Source: Prorocentrum cordatum (Eukaryota; Sar; Dinophyceae; Prorocentrales; Prorocentraceae). Taken from it: 64,000 bases of DNA. Under the pieces are notes generated by a model. The model did no database searches and was not told the origin of the DNA. It worked only from the letters and a program-made list of their open reading frames with translations. The stretch is taken from positions 62,001-126,000 of the forward strand of contig CAUYUJ010001348.1 in assembly GCA_963575745.1 (NCBI GenBank), read 5' to 3'. Both the position numbers and the translations under genes were made by a program. Positions 11,327-21,990 of this stretch are shown one piece after another. Position 1 is the stretch's first letter. The number at the start of each line of letters is the position of its first letter.

Positions 11327-12399
11327 TCAGCATCGCGATGCTACTAGGCACGAAACAAAAACGTCGGAGACGCGACTCGCTTCTGCGCGGGGCCTGCCTT
11401 GATCGTCTTGGCGACAAAATTGGCGCTGACCGACTACCTCTTGATCTTCCCGCGCGCCCCCTCGAGAACTCCGTCGTCGCCGCCACATAGCACATATTCG
11501 CCCGCGGCAATGCCGGCCGCCTTGCGAAGCCCCCGGACGCGCCGAGTTGTCGAGTCCGTCAACCAGCTTAGCGGCGTCAGCGGCCTCGTCAGCCTCCATG
11601 TCTTGTGTGCCACATCTGACTCCCCCGTCGGCGCTGGCAGCGCCATCGCTCTCTTTGGCCCGTGTTTCGCCAGCGCCGTCTGGCAGCGCCTGCGAGGCGG
11701 GAGAGGTGGTGATGAAAGGCCCCGCCTTGAACGTGGCCACGGTCGCAGTCGTCGCGGCCAAGTCTGGTGTAACGCGCTCGCCGCCACCAAGAGACTGAAT
11801 TGAGCGACCTTGCCAAGCGGAACCACAGTGGCTTCAAGGCCTGGTATGAGGATGAACAGGGAAGGCTTCTTCCCAGAGGCAGGGGAGGTGACGATGACGA
11901 CGCGGGGCTGCTCGTCTAAGTCGACAGTACGTGTCTTGGACTCGGCCCCTGCTGCTCCTGCTGCCTCCGCTGCCTTCTTGGCCTTTTCCAGAGCCGTGCT
12001 TCCTGCTGCCAGCTTGTTGCCACAAGCCTGCTTCTTCGTCCGAGCACTGTGGACAGAGTCGGAGGGGGAAAGCGCGTCTGCATCCAGTGGCCTCTCGGCC
12101 TGGAGGGCGGCCTGCAGCTGCTGCGCGTCCTGCCCGAACCCTCCTGCACGGGATGGAACTGTCAGACGGGCCCAAATCCTCGAGAATGCCAGCGATCTGG
12201 GCGACGCGCTCACGTCTTGACAGTGTGGGGCTGCTCTAGTTTGCACTGGCGCCAGCGGCACAAGGAGGGGCGGACTTGGCACCTCCTCGCAGCTGCGCCA
12301 AGTGTTTACGCAGCGCTTCCAACTCACTGGCCAGCTTCTACCCTCTCTGAGCAGCAAGCCCAGGCGCAAGCGGCACCGCATTCCTGGGGGCCGGCACAC
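11327..12399 (-). CDS. Hypothetical Ala-rich, coiled-coil-type reading frame (retroelement leader-like)
   Basis: No family recognised. A minus-strand frame carries a helical, Ala/Lys/Glu-rich stretch (QQLQAALQAE, ALEKAKKAAEAAGAAGAE) between about 12150 and 11900, then VDLDEQPRVVIVTSP. A second minus-strand frame covers 11327-11761 with acidic Ala-rich sequence, so a frameshift near 11800 is likely. The composition resembles the coiled-coil leader at 1113-1670 more than host genes, and the LINE RT fragment lies directly downstream at 10.2-10.8 kb. It could be the leader of that same dead element. The opposite strand is also open for long stretches, so the coding strand is not certain. Confidence 0.35.
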
Positions 12400-12584
12400 A
12401 CTTGACAGCCCAGCTCGCTGAGAGGTTGCTCAGCGGGCGCCACAGGTGACTGGACTTGTTGACCCAGGTGGGCCACGTCGGCTCGTGATCGCACCAATTG
12501 GAGTACCAAGGCTCAGCCGCGCCACGCCGATGCTTGCATCCCACTGAAGGGGAACTGGAACACACAAATAAATACACACAAATA

Positions 12585-12715
12585 AAGATATCCCCCATAT
12601 TTTCCCATATTTTCTGTGTTTCTGTCTTCCCCCCCACTTCCCATATTTTCCCATATTTTCTGGGAATCGCCGATTAATTGTGTCTGTGTGTTTTTTCCCC
12701 TCCTGACCCACGACT
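12585..12715. repeat. Dispersed ~125-bp repeat, copy A
   Basis: Contains TATTTTCCCATATTTTCTG, CTTCCCCCCCACTTCCCAT and TTGTGTCTGTGTGTTTT. The same order, with about 10 percent differences, occurs at 24065-24190, with flanks CCTCCTGACCCAC and CCTCCTGACCTAC. Confidence 0.8.
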
Positions 12716-12888
12716 GCACACACGCATTGACACGAGGAGCCACAGACCAGCGCACAGCCGGGCCGTGGCCTGGACGCGCTGCGTGGCTGGCGGACCACGC
12801 AGCGCCCCGCCTGTTGCGAACCAGGGGACAGTAGCAGCAAGCCGCGGAACAGAGGTGTCCACTCATCCGGCGAGGAAGCTCAAAAAAT

Positions 12889-12910
12889 CTTGAGCCAAAA
12901 TGGCTACGGC
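12889..12910 (-). other. Dinoflagellate spliced-leader sequence (genomic relic)
   Basis: Minus strand 12910 to 12889 matches all 22 positions of the dinoflagellate spliced leader consensus; its core reads GCCATTTTGGCTCAAG. A true SL RNA gene would continue with a GT splice donor, but here it continues with ATTTTTTGAG. This is therefore better explained as a reverse-transcribed, already trans-spliced mRNA 5' end inserted in the genome. Nothing recognisable is encoded just downstream (12888 to about 12716) before repeat copy A. Confidence 0.88.
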
Positions 12911-13269
12911 ACCACCGCGAGGAGGGAAGGACAGGAGGAAGGGGAAGGGGGATGAGCAGCAGCAGCATGATCAGGAGAGCTGGCGGCGGCGGTCCTTGGG
13001 GTTGAAACTGGCATTCGCCTGGCAGCGAACGTCGCAGAGGAGCGGAACAAACAATATCCGCCACCGTGCTCCCTGGCACGATCAGGCGCAGTAGAATGCC
13101 AAGGGCTGCCTTGTGAGGTTTCTGTGTTCTTCCAAGAGGCCCTCTCGTCGCAGACTGATGCACGTACCACCCCCCATCCCGAGACCGCGAGCCCTCGTAA
13201 GAGCCCGAGGACACGACCCCTCGTACAAAACAATAGATCAGCCCTCCCGAACTCCCACCAAAGCCGCCC
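12911..13269. other. Unassigned stretch upstream of the spliced leader
   Basis: No repeat or recognisable coding sequence. A plus-strand frame starting at the ATG inside the leader complement (12900) has no known domain and is not credited. Confidence 0.4.
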
Positions 13270-13785
13270 AAACGGCCGAAGATTGCCTAGACTACGGCCC
13301 AAGATGGCCCCCAAGGCGGCCTATGATAGCCTCAAAATGTCCCACGATGCCCCACAACAAGTCCCAAGAACACCACAAGACACCCCAAACAAGATCGGAC
13401 GAAACCGCAATCATCGGTGCCCCGGCATCTTTTGGTAAGATGTTCGAATTCTCGCCTTGTCTAACTTCCGTCTGCGAATGAGGACACCATGACGGTCCAA
13501 TTGGCCTCCAAGATGGCCCAAGAGGGCCTCTGGAGAGACCCAAGCCGGCCATAGAAACCCCTAAGGACGGCCCAGGACGGCGCCAAGACGGCCCCACGAC
13601 AACTCCAAGACACCCCCAATACAGCCAAGACGGTTCCAATACAGCCCAAGAGAGCCCGAAGACGAATTAGGAAGGGTCCAAAGACGGCCCAGGAGGGCAC
13701 TAAGACGCCCCAAAGATAGCCCCAGGACTGCCCCCTACAGGAGCCCAAGACAGCCCCAAGACCGCGCAAACGAACCTATGAGAGC
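13270..13785. repeat. CCAAGANGGC dispersed family, locus 1
   Basis: Irregular ~15-bp repeats of CCAAGACGGCCC-like words (for example 13500-13770). On the minus strand they translate to LG-PSWA-VLG-type low complexity. Confidence 0.8.
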
Positions 13786-13884
13786 TCGTCAAGAAGTGAA
13801 GACGGCCTTCCTCTTCCTCCTCTTCCTCCTCCTCCTGCTCCCCCTGCTCGACAAAAGACATTCATCATTCTCATCACGGCTCTA

Positions 13885-14005
13885 CAGAACTTCGGGACGC
13901 GAGGTGTCACACGTGACTGCCTCCCGTGTCCCCTCGCGAAGTCGCCACCTAGACTGCTGGGCTGGCACGATGGCGGGGCTTGCCGCATACAGCTGGGCAT
14001 AGAGA
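13885..14005. repeat. ~110-bp dispersed module, copy 1
   Basis: GAGGTGTCACACGTGACTGC, CCGTGTCCCCTCGCG and GCTGGGCTGGCACGATGGCG are matched in order at 21879-21990. Both copies follow a CCAAGANGGC array and CT-rich DNA. Confidence 0.65.
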
Positions 14006-14039
14006 TGGAGAACTCAACGATAGCATGTACATATGAATG

Positions 14040-14044
14040 AATTC

Positions 14045-14083
<39 letters not shown>

Positions 14084-14108
14084 AAGAGAGAGAGAGAGAG
14101 AGAGGCCG

Positions 14109-14159
<51 letters not shown>

Positions 14160-14319
14160 GAGAGAGAGAGCGAGAAGCAACACACAAATAACGCGTGAGA
14201 GAGAGAGAGAGAGAGCGAGAGATAGATTGAGAGCGAGTGAGAGAGAGGAAGGTCCATATAGAGAGATAGAGCGAGAGAGACAGTATACAGCGTGACAAGA
14301 AACGAGAAAGAGGGGGGGG

Positions 14320-14362
<43 letters not shown>

Positions 14363-14480
14363 ATGATGTGTATACGTAGCTATAAGTACAGTGCATATTT
14401 CGATAGGTGCGCACCCAGATAGATATAGAGAACGAGAGAGAGAGAGAGAGAAATATAGAACGAGAGGGAGCGAGAAGACG
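14040..14480. repeat. (GA)n microsatellite with GATATA interruptions
   Basis: Long GAGAGA runs broken by TATATA and short unique segments. Confidence 0.97.
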
Positions 14481-15050
14481 AAAAAACAACAGAGAGATAG
14501 CAACAAATGAAACAGATGGATCGGGAGAGATGCCTCAGCCTTCCCCCCTCCCGGCTCCACATGACCATGTGGGCTCTGGCCTCTGGTCTCTCCTCCTCCC
14601 CCCTCCTCCCGCCTCCTCTCCCTCCTCCCCTCTCCTCCGCCTCTTCTCGCCTGGTGCCGCAATCGAAACCGCAGCGCGCTCACGGGGTGCTTTCCGCAGG
14701 CCGCCAGCACGGCACACCAAGTGGAAACGAGCACGCGTGCGCGCGACCCTTCGCGGGCAGCTCCTGCGCACATGGCGGTACATAGATCATTTTTTCCTGT
14801 TGGACCATCATGAAGCCGCGAAGATCGAAGCGTCAGAGAGCACAAAGAAAGCGTGAAGGGACATGGGTCAGCTGGGCACTGCGGGAAACAATGTGCTCAA
14901 TGAGAACGGGATGAGGTGAGCAGTCCATGTGGGCGTGTGCCTAATCGGTAACGAGATCTCCCCGAGGTCCCCGCGGAGGCTCCCTGTAGGCTCAAACGGT
15001 AATGGGCGAATGCACTCTAAAACGTACATGTAAATCCTCCCGCGTCCCCC
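14481..15050. other. Unassigned, partly CT-rich
   Basis: CT-rich at 14575-14650. Otherwise no gene or repeat recognised. Confidence 0.4.
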
Positions 15051-15240
15051 TGGCTCGTTCCCCCTCCCTCCCGCCCCGTCCTCCTGCTGTTCCTCCCTCC
15101 TCCTCCCTCTTCCTCCCTTTCCTACTCCTACTCCTCGTCCACTTCACTCCTCCTCCTCCTCCTCTTCCCTCCTCCTCCTCCCTCCTCCTCCTCCTCCTCC
15201 TCCTCCTTTCCCATCGTCGTCCTCCCTCTCCTCTGGGGTG
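15050..15240. repeat. CCT-rich tract
   Basis: Interrupted TCC/CTC triplets on the plus strand. Confidence 0.85.
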
Positions 15241-15344
15241 CTTGTGCACTGGTGGCCTTCCGGAAGTGCTGCTCGCCGCCCTGCTGCGCCTCGGCCAGGG
15301 AAGACGAGGGGAGGGGGCAAGGCGAAGGACCAGGACGACAGTCT

Positions 15345-15395
15345 TCCGCCGCCTCCTCCTCCTCCTCCTCCTCCTCCTCCTCCTCCTCCTCCTCC

Positions 15396-15464
<69 letters not shown>

Positions 15465-15468
15465 GCAC

Positions 15469-15545
<77 letters not shown>

Positions 15546-15590
15546 ACATCATCATCATCATCAACATCATCATCATCATCCAGACCGCGA
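15345..15590. repeat. Compound (CCT)n(CAT)n trinucleotide microsatellite
   Basis: About 15 CCT units pass directly into roughly 60 CAT units with rare CAG/CAA variants. This creates spurious poly-His, poly-Ser, poly-Ile and poly-Met frames. Confidence 0.98.
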
Positions 15591-16299
15591 GGATGCTCCG
15601 AATTTCTTCACAAGCGTCGCGGGGGCGCCCCCCCCGCCGACGGCCCCCCGCGTCGATCCCGGCCGCGGGCAGCCACCGCGCGCCGAAGGCGCTCCGACCC
15701 CCGTCGCGGCGCGACGACGAGGCGAGGTCGACCCCCGTCGGGGGGGGAGTCCGTTTCACGGTTCACGTCTAACCACGCACGACGAACCGCTTGGTGCCTC
15801 CGAGCTTGCACAGACAAGCGTGCTTTCGAGTGCTGAGACGGAGAGCCAGGAAGGGAGCACCTGGCGGACATGTGCGTGCTGAGAACTGCGTCACAAAGCA
15901 AGTGAACAACAAAAACTTGGATCCGGACCCAACCCGTGAAACAGGAGAAGGTCCTTCAGCCCGGGCGCACCCTCAGGAGTCCCAGAAGGCCATGGAGCCC
16001 AGACGCCCATCCATGTCCCAAAGAGTAGCTGGAACTGTGGGCAAACGGGAAGTGCTTCGTGTCGTCGAGGTTTCCAGGTGGTCCACAGAGGAGTGGCGGC
16101 CAAGAACGCATCCTGGGGGTGCAAAATGGAATCTAGAATTGGTACGTTCACATCTCGCCAACATACGGATAACGGCCAGGGGGAAACACCGCCCGACGCC
16201 CTGCGGACGAACCGCGACGCGCCCCCGCCCAGCCTCCAGCCGGGAATTGAGCTCCGCCAACTCCTGCGGGAGGCGCGGCGCCCGGCGACGCGCAGCCGC
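15591..16299. other. Unassigned stretch
   Basis: Minus-strand words such as PATLWDMDGRLGSMAFWDS (16023-15967) look coding-like but are followed by a stop and match no family I know. Confidence 0.3.
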
Positions 16300-16680
16300 C
16301 GCCGCCGCCAACGCCGTGATCGTCGCCCTCGTCGTCGTCGTCGTCGTCGCTCTTGCGGTCATCAACGTGGTGATGGTCGTCGTGGTCGTGGTCGTCGCGG
16401 TTGTCGCCGTCATTGGCGTCATCGCCGTGAACGCTGTTTTGGCGTTCGTCGTGGTCGTGGTTGTCAACGTGGCGTTCGTGGTCGTCGACGTCGTGGGCGT
16501 CGTCGTGGTCGTGGTCGTCGTCGTCGCGGCCGTGGTGGTGGTCATCGTGTTCGTCATCGTCGCCATTGCAGTAGTCGTCGACGTAACGGTGGCCGTCGAC
16601 GTCGTCGGCGTCGTCATCTTGGTCTTCGTCGTGGTCGTCATGATTGCGGTCGTCGTGATCGTCGGTATCGCTAGGAGGAA
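16300..16680. repeat. Degenerate (GTC)n tract
   Basis: GTCGTCGTC with frequent substitutions. It yields artificial poly-Val (plus strand) and Thr-rich (minus strand) frames. Confidence 0.95.
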
Positions 16681-16904
16681 GGGAGGCAGGAGGGGGGAGG
16701 ATGGGTGATCATTCCTCCTTGTCCTCCCCCTTCTGAATCCCCTTCTCCTGCGACTCCTGCGATGTCGACGCCGCCCTACCCCTCCTATACTTCCTCCATT
16801 CCTTTTCCTTATAACCAAAATTATCCCTGTCGCAGCCCGGAGCAAATTTTTAGGGCGGGCTGGGCGTTTCGCCTAATTCATCATTCTGATTCAGGAGCTT
16901 AGCG

Positions 16905-17240
16905 TTGACAGCGATTTCACAAATGGAGGGCGGGTCGTCTTCAACATGTGGCTCTCGCCTGAACGCCGCGTACATTCGTTTTTGAAAAATTGCACGAGTT
17001 GCACGGATTGAAGGCAACCCGTTTTCAAAATGAATCTCTCGCTTCAGCGAAGCGCACATTCGTTTTAAACATTGCAAAAGCTTCACGGATTGAGGGCGGC
17101 TCCTTTTCAAACTGTGGTTCTCGCCTTACCGCCGCGCATTCGTTTTAAACAGTTGAGAGAGTCTCACGGATTGAGGGCGGTTCCGTGGTTCTCGCCCTAG
17201 CGCCGCGTTTACTCGTTTATACAAGTTGCAAACATTTCGC
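16905..17240. repeat. ~82-bp tandem repeat, four units
   Basis: CACGGATTGAGGGCGG-type anchors start at 16918, 17002, 17084 and 17165. Each is followed by GGTTCTCGCC, CGCCGCG and ATTCGTTTTAAAC-like segments. Confidence 0.88.
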
Positions 17241-18158
17241 GGATTCTCATGATCAGCGTACCAGAAATTTTGTTTAGGAAGGATTCAAGAATTTGCGGGT
17301 GCAACACTTACTTTGATTCGCGGTGTTGAAATCGTCACGGCGCAAGAGTCAGGTTGATACGTGGCGTTGGAATACCGAGAACAATGGTTTGGTATGCTTC
17401 AGGGTCATCATACGGTTGTCATCCAACGAGGCAGTTCCCTGAACAGAAATGAGCCGTTGTAGGTCCTATGAAGAGGGAGCGGAGAGAGGGTTTATTCCAA
17501 CATCGTCGATGGCTCTTGGGTTTACACTGGTCCTCGTCCTCCCCATCCTGCTCCTCCTCCTCCTCGGGTGGGGGGGGCGGGACGGTGGATCTCGCAATCG
17601 CCACGTGGCTGCAACTGGCTGGTGCCCGTCGGCTGGCCCTACAGGCAGCAGGCACCTCGGGGCGAATGCCGTCCGGCTCGCGCGGTGGCCCACTCTTGCG
17701 CGACTCACGGCGGAAGGGCGGAGAGGTGAGGAAGAAAGCGGAGTTGAGTGGGGAGAGGTGGAAGGGAGGAGGGGGGGAGGAGGAACGGACGGAGAGGGGA
17801 GGGGAGGGGACAAGTCGAGGAGAGACCGAGTGGGACCTGGGAAGAGGGAGTGTAACGGGGGAGGGGCGGGGAGGAGGCGTGGAGGGGAGAGGGATGGGAA
17901 GAACATTTTCGTTCTCGTCCATCGGCGGAGAAGCCAGTCCAGGAAGAAGCGGGAACCCCATGCAGATGATTGCGGAGACTTCTAGATGTGAGGTTGGCCT
18001 TGGGCCATGGCAAGACCCTGCACGTCTTGCGCACTTCGAGTGACGCCGCCTTCCCATCAGTGCTTGCCCTTCTCGTTGCCCTTCTTGCCCTTCTGGCACT
18101 GTGCTTTGCGGTTCGTAACGCCGCCACGCTGGGCGAGCCTATCGACCCCCTCGGATGT
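17241..18158. other. No gene identified; partly GA/CT-rich
   Basis: 17241-17470 is AT-richer and featureless. 17700-17900 is purine-rich. The end (17990-18158) may hold decayed sequence continuous with the frame at 18159 (KAQCQKGKKGNEKGKH on the minus strand), with stops between. Confidence 0.35.
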
Positions 18159-18540
18159 CTAGAGGTAGCAGCCGTACCAGTCGATGAAACAACCAACACA
18201 GCGCCACACGCGGTCGTTGGGGTCCTCCTGCCCGGCGCTGCGTGGGCACGAGCAACCAGCGCACACCGCAACAACTGACGATGAGCTCTTATGCAAGCGC
18301 TCGATGTCGCTCTCGCTGAAACGACGCAACAACTTGAACACTTCGCAAGGATAGACGTACGGGGTCCCATTGGTATTCCAGACGCTCACGCCGGCCACCC
18401 CCTTCGCGAAGTCCGCAACCTTCTTCGGCAAGGCTTCCCCAAACCGCTGCCACGCCAGTTCGGCGAAGGTCACCAGGCTCGCGCCAGCGAGCGCTCTTTC
18501 GGGGCTCCGCCTTTTGCCAGGGAGAAATAACATGGAGGGC
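18159..18540 (-). CDS. Hypothetical exon-like frame with paired CxxC motifs
   Basis: No family recognised. The minus-strand frame ends in a stop at 18159 and reads as plausible protein: an amphipathic N-terminal part (FAELAWQRFGEALPKKVADF), a middle segment ending VFKLLRRFSESDIERLH, and a Cys-rich C-terminus with CAGCSC and, about 20 residues later, WRCVGCF. Two CxxC pairs could bind zinc. A possible splice acceptor (CTGGCAAAAG) lies at about 18515, and beyond it the frame runs into the GGA tract and is not credible. Recognisable residues resume after the stop in the same frame (QRGGVTNRKAQCQKGKKG), so the stop may be a mutation. It could be the N-terminal ORF of a retroelement. Confidence 0.4.
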
Positions 18541-18599
18541 GGTGTGGCCGCCCGCGCGGAACAAGGGCGGAGGGGAGGAGGCATGCTGCTGGTGGAGGG

Positions 18600-18715
18600 G
18601 CGGAGCGAGGGAGGAGCGAGGGAGGAGCGAGGGAGGAGTGAGGGAGGAGGAGGAGGAGGAGGAGGAGGAGGAGGAGGAGGAGGAGGAGGAGGAGGAGGAG
18701 GAGGAATGAGAAAAT
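18600..18715. repeat. (GGA)n microsatellite
   Basis: Over 20 GGA units, preceded by GAGGGAGGAGC repeats. Confidence 0.97.
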
Positions 18716-18934
18716 AAGGGGCCCTGAAGGAAATGGGTCCTGGACCCTGGGGCTTCCCCCTGACGCAACTTTCATTTCCGAGTCGTTCCTCGAGGGCCCC
18801 AGGACCCGGGAAGAGCCCCGAAGAGCCGAAAACGGCGAACCACTTCAGACTGCTTTTCATTGCTCCCTCAAGACCCCCTTTCTCGTTCTGAAGATGCGGA
18901 GAACGGATAATCCAACAATCCTATCATTAAAGTA

Positions 18935-19025
18935 AAGGTGTGTTAACATGTTTGAACATGTTCTGACATGATTAAAACACATTTGCATGTTTACGACATG
19001 TTTGAAACATGTTTAAGGCATCTGG
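18935..19025. repeat. ACATGTTT short-motif cluster
   Basis: AACATGTTTGAACATG, GACATGTTTGAAACATG and related words. ACATGT is self-complementary, so the segment is imperfectly palindromic. Confidence 0.7.
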
Positions 19026-19251
19026 GAATTATTTGGCAACATGTCTCATCTCCATTGATCGACTTCCACAACTGCATCTTTGCATCGCAAATCACCGTTG
19101 GCGTCTCCGCGAGGTTTTCGCCCGCCTCCATCTGGCGTTGGAGCACGGCGGCCAGGCCCTTGCGCAGCTGCGCCCCACGTAACCCTGGCACCGGGCGTGC
19201 AGCCGCTCCGACCGGCTCTGGCATCGCTGGACCTACAACGGCAACTGGCAA
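18991..19251 (-). CDS. Hypothetical short frame
   Basis: No family recognised. 86 codons with balanced composition (LAAVLQRQMEAGENLAETPT, VICDAKMQLWKS) that look more protein-like than neighbouring frames. It ends in the ACATGTTT cluster. It may be part of the same decayed minus-strand sequence as 19490-20174, interrupted by the palindromic repeat. Confidence 0.27.
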   Translation of the reverse strand: MPVAVVGPAMPEPVGAAARPVPGLRGAQLRKGLAAVLQRQMEAGENLAETPTVICDAKMQLWKSINGDETCCQIIPRCLKHVSNMS

Positions 19252-19256
19252 CCTTG

Positions 19257-19475
19257 GGCGCCCGAGTTATCCTGGGTAACTCGGGTTTGTGGATTCCCGA
19301 AAAACGAATCGAATCCGAGTTAGCCCTGACCCGAAACACCCCTGATGATTCGGGGCTCTAAACGCCCGAATTATCTAGGGTAACCCGGGCCCGGGGTAAC
19401 TCGGGCTTGTTTTCCCGACAAACAAGCCCGAGTTAGCCCAGACCCGAACTACCCTTTGATAATTCGGGGCTCTGG
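19257..19475. repeat. ~114-bp tandem duplication rich in CCCGAGTTA/TAACTCGGG palindromes
   Basis: Two units (19257-19370, 19371-19475) share GGGTAACTCGGG, CCGAGTTAGCCC, GACCCGAA and ATTCGGGGCTCT. CCCGAGTTA and its complement alternate, so each unit can fold. Confidence 0.82.
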
Positions 19476-19489
19476 CAACCCGCTTCGTC

Positions 19490-20174
19490 CAACACGCGGT
19501 CGTGGAGCTCGTTGACCGTAACCTTCGCCTACTCTGGCTCCGCGAGATTGGGCATGCAGAAACGCCCTCGGCATTTCGCATCTCCTTGGATCGCCATCGA
19601 CAAGATCGGGTCGCGTGTCACGGCGGCCTCGCGCCACGTGTTCGGGATGTTCCGTACGTGCAAATTGGCGAAATTACACCCAACCTTGAAAACCCGCGAG
19701 CGAGGTGCACCTCAGGGGAACCTCTTCAACGGCCTCGGGAAGTCACCGCGAAGCTCGCGGAGCGAAGACACCCAGATTGCCCTGACGAAAAGTATATGGT
19801 TTCTTGAGGCGCGCCCCCGCTTTAACGCATCCTCACGTTGCTGGCGCCGCTGGTCGAGGGCCGTCTCCACTTCAAGGCGACCATCGAAGTCATACCACAC
19901 TTCTGAACTGAAGGCCGCGGCGCCCTCACGCCCCGCCCGTCGCGTTGCGCGGCGTGGGCTCGAGGAACTCGCCGATGAAGGGCGTGCATGTGCACGTCAT
20001 CCGTCTCATTGGGCCCCTCAGAAACTGGGCATTGAATGCAGCAAATGAGCGTAGCTTTTTCTGCTGCACTTTCTGGAGGCGGTCCAACCAGCACTCGTCG
20101 CCAGATTCTTTCTGCATGTTCGAATCGTCAACCCCGTTTGCCCAACTGCTAATTGACCGAGACACTTGAAACAC
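19490..20174 (-). pseudogene. Decayed coding sequence, family unknown
   Basis: Minus-strand words in shifting frames look like real protein: an 82-codon frame at 19926-20174 (WLDRLQKVQQKKLRSFAAF, FIGEFLEPTPRNA), then VGCNFANLHVRNIPNTWREA near 19640-19700 and DPILSMAIQGDAKCRGRFC near 19560-19610. Stops and frameshifts separate them. I cannot name the family. A retroelement or an old host gene copy are both possible. Confidence 0.33.
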
Positions 20175-20619
20175 TTTGTTATAACATACTGCGCGAATTA
20201 AGTGATACTCTAGCTACCACCCGGCAACCATCCCTAGGCCGTTTGCTGGACAATGCCGCGGGAATGATTTGAGCCATAATCATCATACGGAATCTGAAAT
20301 GAGACCCGTCTGTAGACTCCTAATCATCCTCCTTTTCCGTACCCTCGCTTTCCTCCCTGATCTCCTCCTCATCTCCTCCCTATCCTCTTGATGTTGCTCC
20401 TCCTCAAAGCAAGCCTCGTCGGTTGAGGAATGCCGTGAGCCCAAGGTGCCACCCCCGAGCATAACACTTCGATGCTAATACACGCCCCTCTTTAGCACCC
20501 CCTTCTGGAGATACCCGCACCTCGGCACGCCCTCTCCCTATGATAATGTCCACCGACCCCCGCTTGCCCCAGCAATGAAAAGGCGTGTGAGATGTCTGTT
20601 TGCACCCCTTCCCAAAATG
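20175..20619. other. No gene identified
   Basis: AT-richer DNA with a short CT-rich run at 20325-20400. Confidence 0.45.
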
Positions 20620-21140
20620 GCCGCTTGCACATCGGCTCCCAGCCGACTTCCAGGACGGGCCCAGCATGGCTCCCAGACGACCCCCTACACGGCCCCAAAG
20701 GCCCTGCAACACAACCCCGGGGCCCGAGAAGGGACGCCAAGATGGCCGCAAAATGCGCCAAAGGAGCCTCAAGACAACCCCCAAAAAACCTTGAACGGTT
20801 CCACGAGAACCACGGGACAGGTTCAAATAACCTCCCACACGAACTGTGGATTTTACATGCTATATCCCCCTGGCCCCACCTTTCCCAGCGCCGTGCTGCA
20901 TGCACCGGCCCCCCCTCCCGAGGGTTCCTGGGCGCCCAAACGCCTCCCAAGCGCTCTCCAAGGGCTCTCCAAGGCTTTCTGGGGGCTTCACGAAGGCTGG
21001 GGAAGATCACCAAGTCCGCAACGACAGCCCAACATTACCTCACACGAAGCGCAAATAAAATCCAACAATGTCTCTTGGTGTCTGGAAACCGCTTCCAAAC
21101 ACCACCAAGACGCGCGCCAGGAGGCCCTCGAAAGGCCACA
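20620..21140. repeat. CCAAGANGGC dispersed family, locus 2
   Basis: Degenerate CCAAGATGGCC, CCAAAGGCCC and CTCCCAGACGACC words throughout. Confidence 0.65.
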
Positions 21141-21289
21141 AACATAATCATTATGTTGCTCACTGCGTTTCGCTCTCCACGGTCTGTAGTTGAAGGTCGG
21201 TCGACTTACGGTCTTCGAAAACCCTGTAGCCTATATGGCGTACTGAGATATCCGAGATAACCCTTAAAAAGAGGGCATCCGGAAGGACC

Positions 21290-21475
21290 CAAGAAATCTC
21301 AAAGAGGGCATCCGGAATAACCCACGACAAGCCACTACGGCCCCAAGATGGACACACGACGGCCCAAAGAGACGTCCCAGACGGCCGTGAGGGTCCAAGA
21401 TGGGCCAGGAGAGCCCGAAGACGGCCTTCGACAAGACCCCAAGGGAACCCCAAGACTGCCCCACCAGAGTCCGTC
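21290..21475. repeat. CCAAGANGGC dispersed family, locus 3
   Basis: Starts with two copies of AAGAGGGCATCCGGAA (21270-21318), then CCCAAGATGG, GTCCAAGATGGGCC and GCCCGAAGACGGCC words. Confidence 0.75.
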
Positions 21476-21499
21476 ATCTGTATGTCCCTTACCCTTTTC

Positions 21500-21620
21500 C
21501 CCTTTGTCCGCCAAAACTTTCCTCCTCCTCTCCTTCTCCTCGTCCACATCTTCCTCATCCTCTTGCACATCCCCATCCTGCTCATCCTCCTCATCAACAT
21601 TATCATGTCCTTCATCCTAC
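21500..21620. repeat. CT-rich tract
   Basis: Interrupted CTC/CCT triplets. Confidence 0.75.
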
Positions 21621-21649
21621 TCCGACCCAGCGCGGCCTCCCAACTATGC

Positions 21650-21800
21650 ATGTCTATCCACATATATATGTATATATATACACATCTGTATTCATCTACA
21701 TCTGCATCTACCCATCCATACATACATGCACGCATGCATACACACATTCATGCATTCATGCACTCATTCATCCATACACTCATGTAGACGAACATATACA
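21650..21800. repeat. CATA/CATG-rich microsatellite
   Basis: ATATATGTATATATATACAC, then CATCTACATC, CATACATGCACGCATGCA and CATTCATGCATT runs. Confidence 0.9.
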
Positions 21801-21878
21801 TTGATATACTCGAATCTACGAGGCCGACGCCGAGGATGAAGAGAGTCGCACCGACACGAAAATTATGGCTCTCCCCAA

Positions 21879-21990
21879 CCTCGTGACAGAGGGTTTCACA
21901 CATCACGGCTTTGTGTGCCCTCCTGTCGCTCATTTGCTGGGCTGGCACGGTGGCGAGATTTTCCGCAAGCAAGGTTGGCGATTCTAGGCT
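21879..21990. repeat. ~110-bp dispersed module, copy 2
   Basis: GAGGGTTTCACACATCACGG, TGTGTGCCCTCCTGTCGC and GCTGGGCTGGCACGGTGGCG match 13885-14005 in order. Confidence 0.65.

Noticed and set aside
12889-12910. Functional spliced-leader RNA gene
   Set aside because: No GT donor after the leader and no recognisable Sm site downstream.
12900-13094. Plus-strand 64-codon frame starting at ATG 12900
   Set aside because: Its start lies in the complement of the spliced leader, which explains the sequence on the other strand; the rest has no known domain.
15238-15882. Poly-His, poly-Ser, poly-Ile and poly-Met frames
   Set aside because: Products of the (CCT)n(CAT)n microsatellite in different frames.
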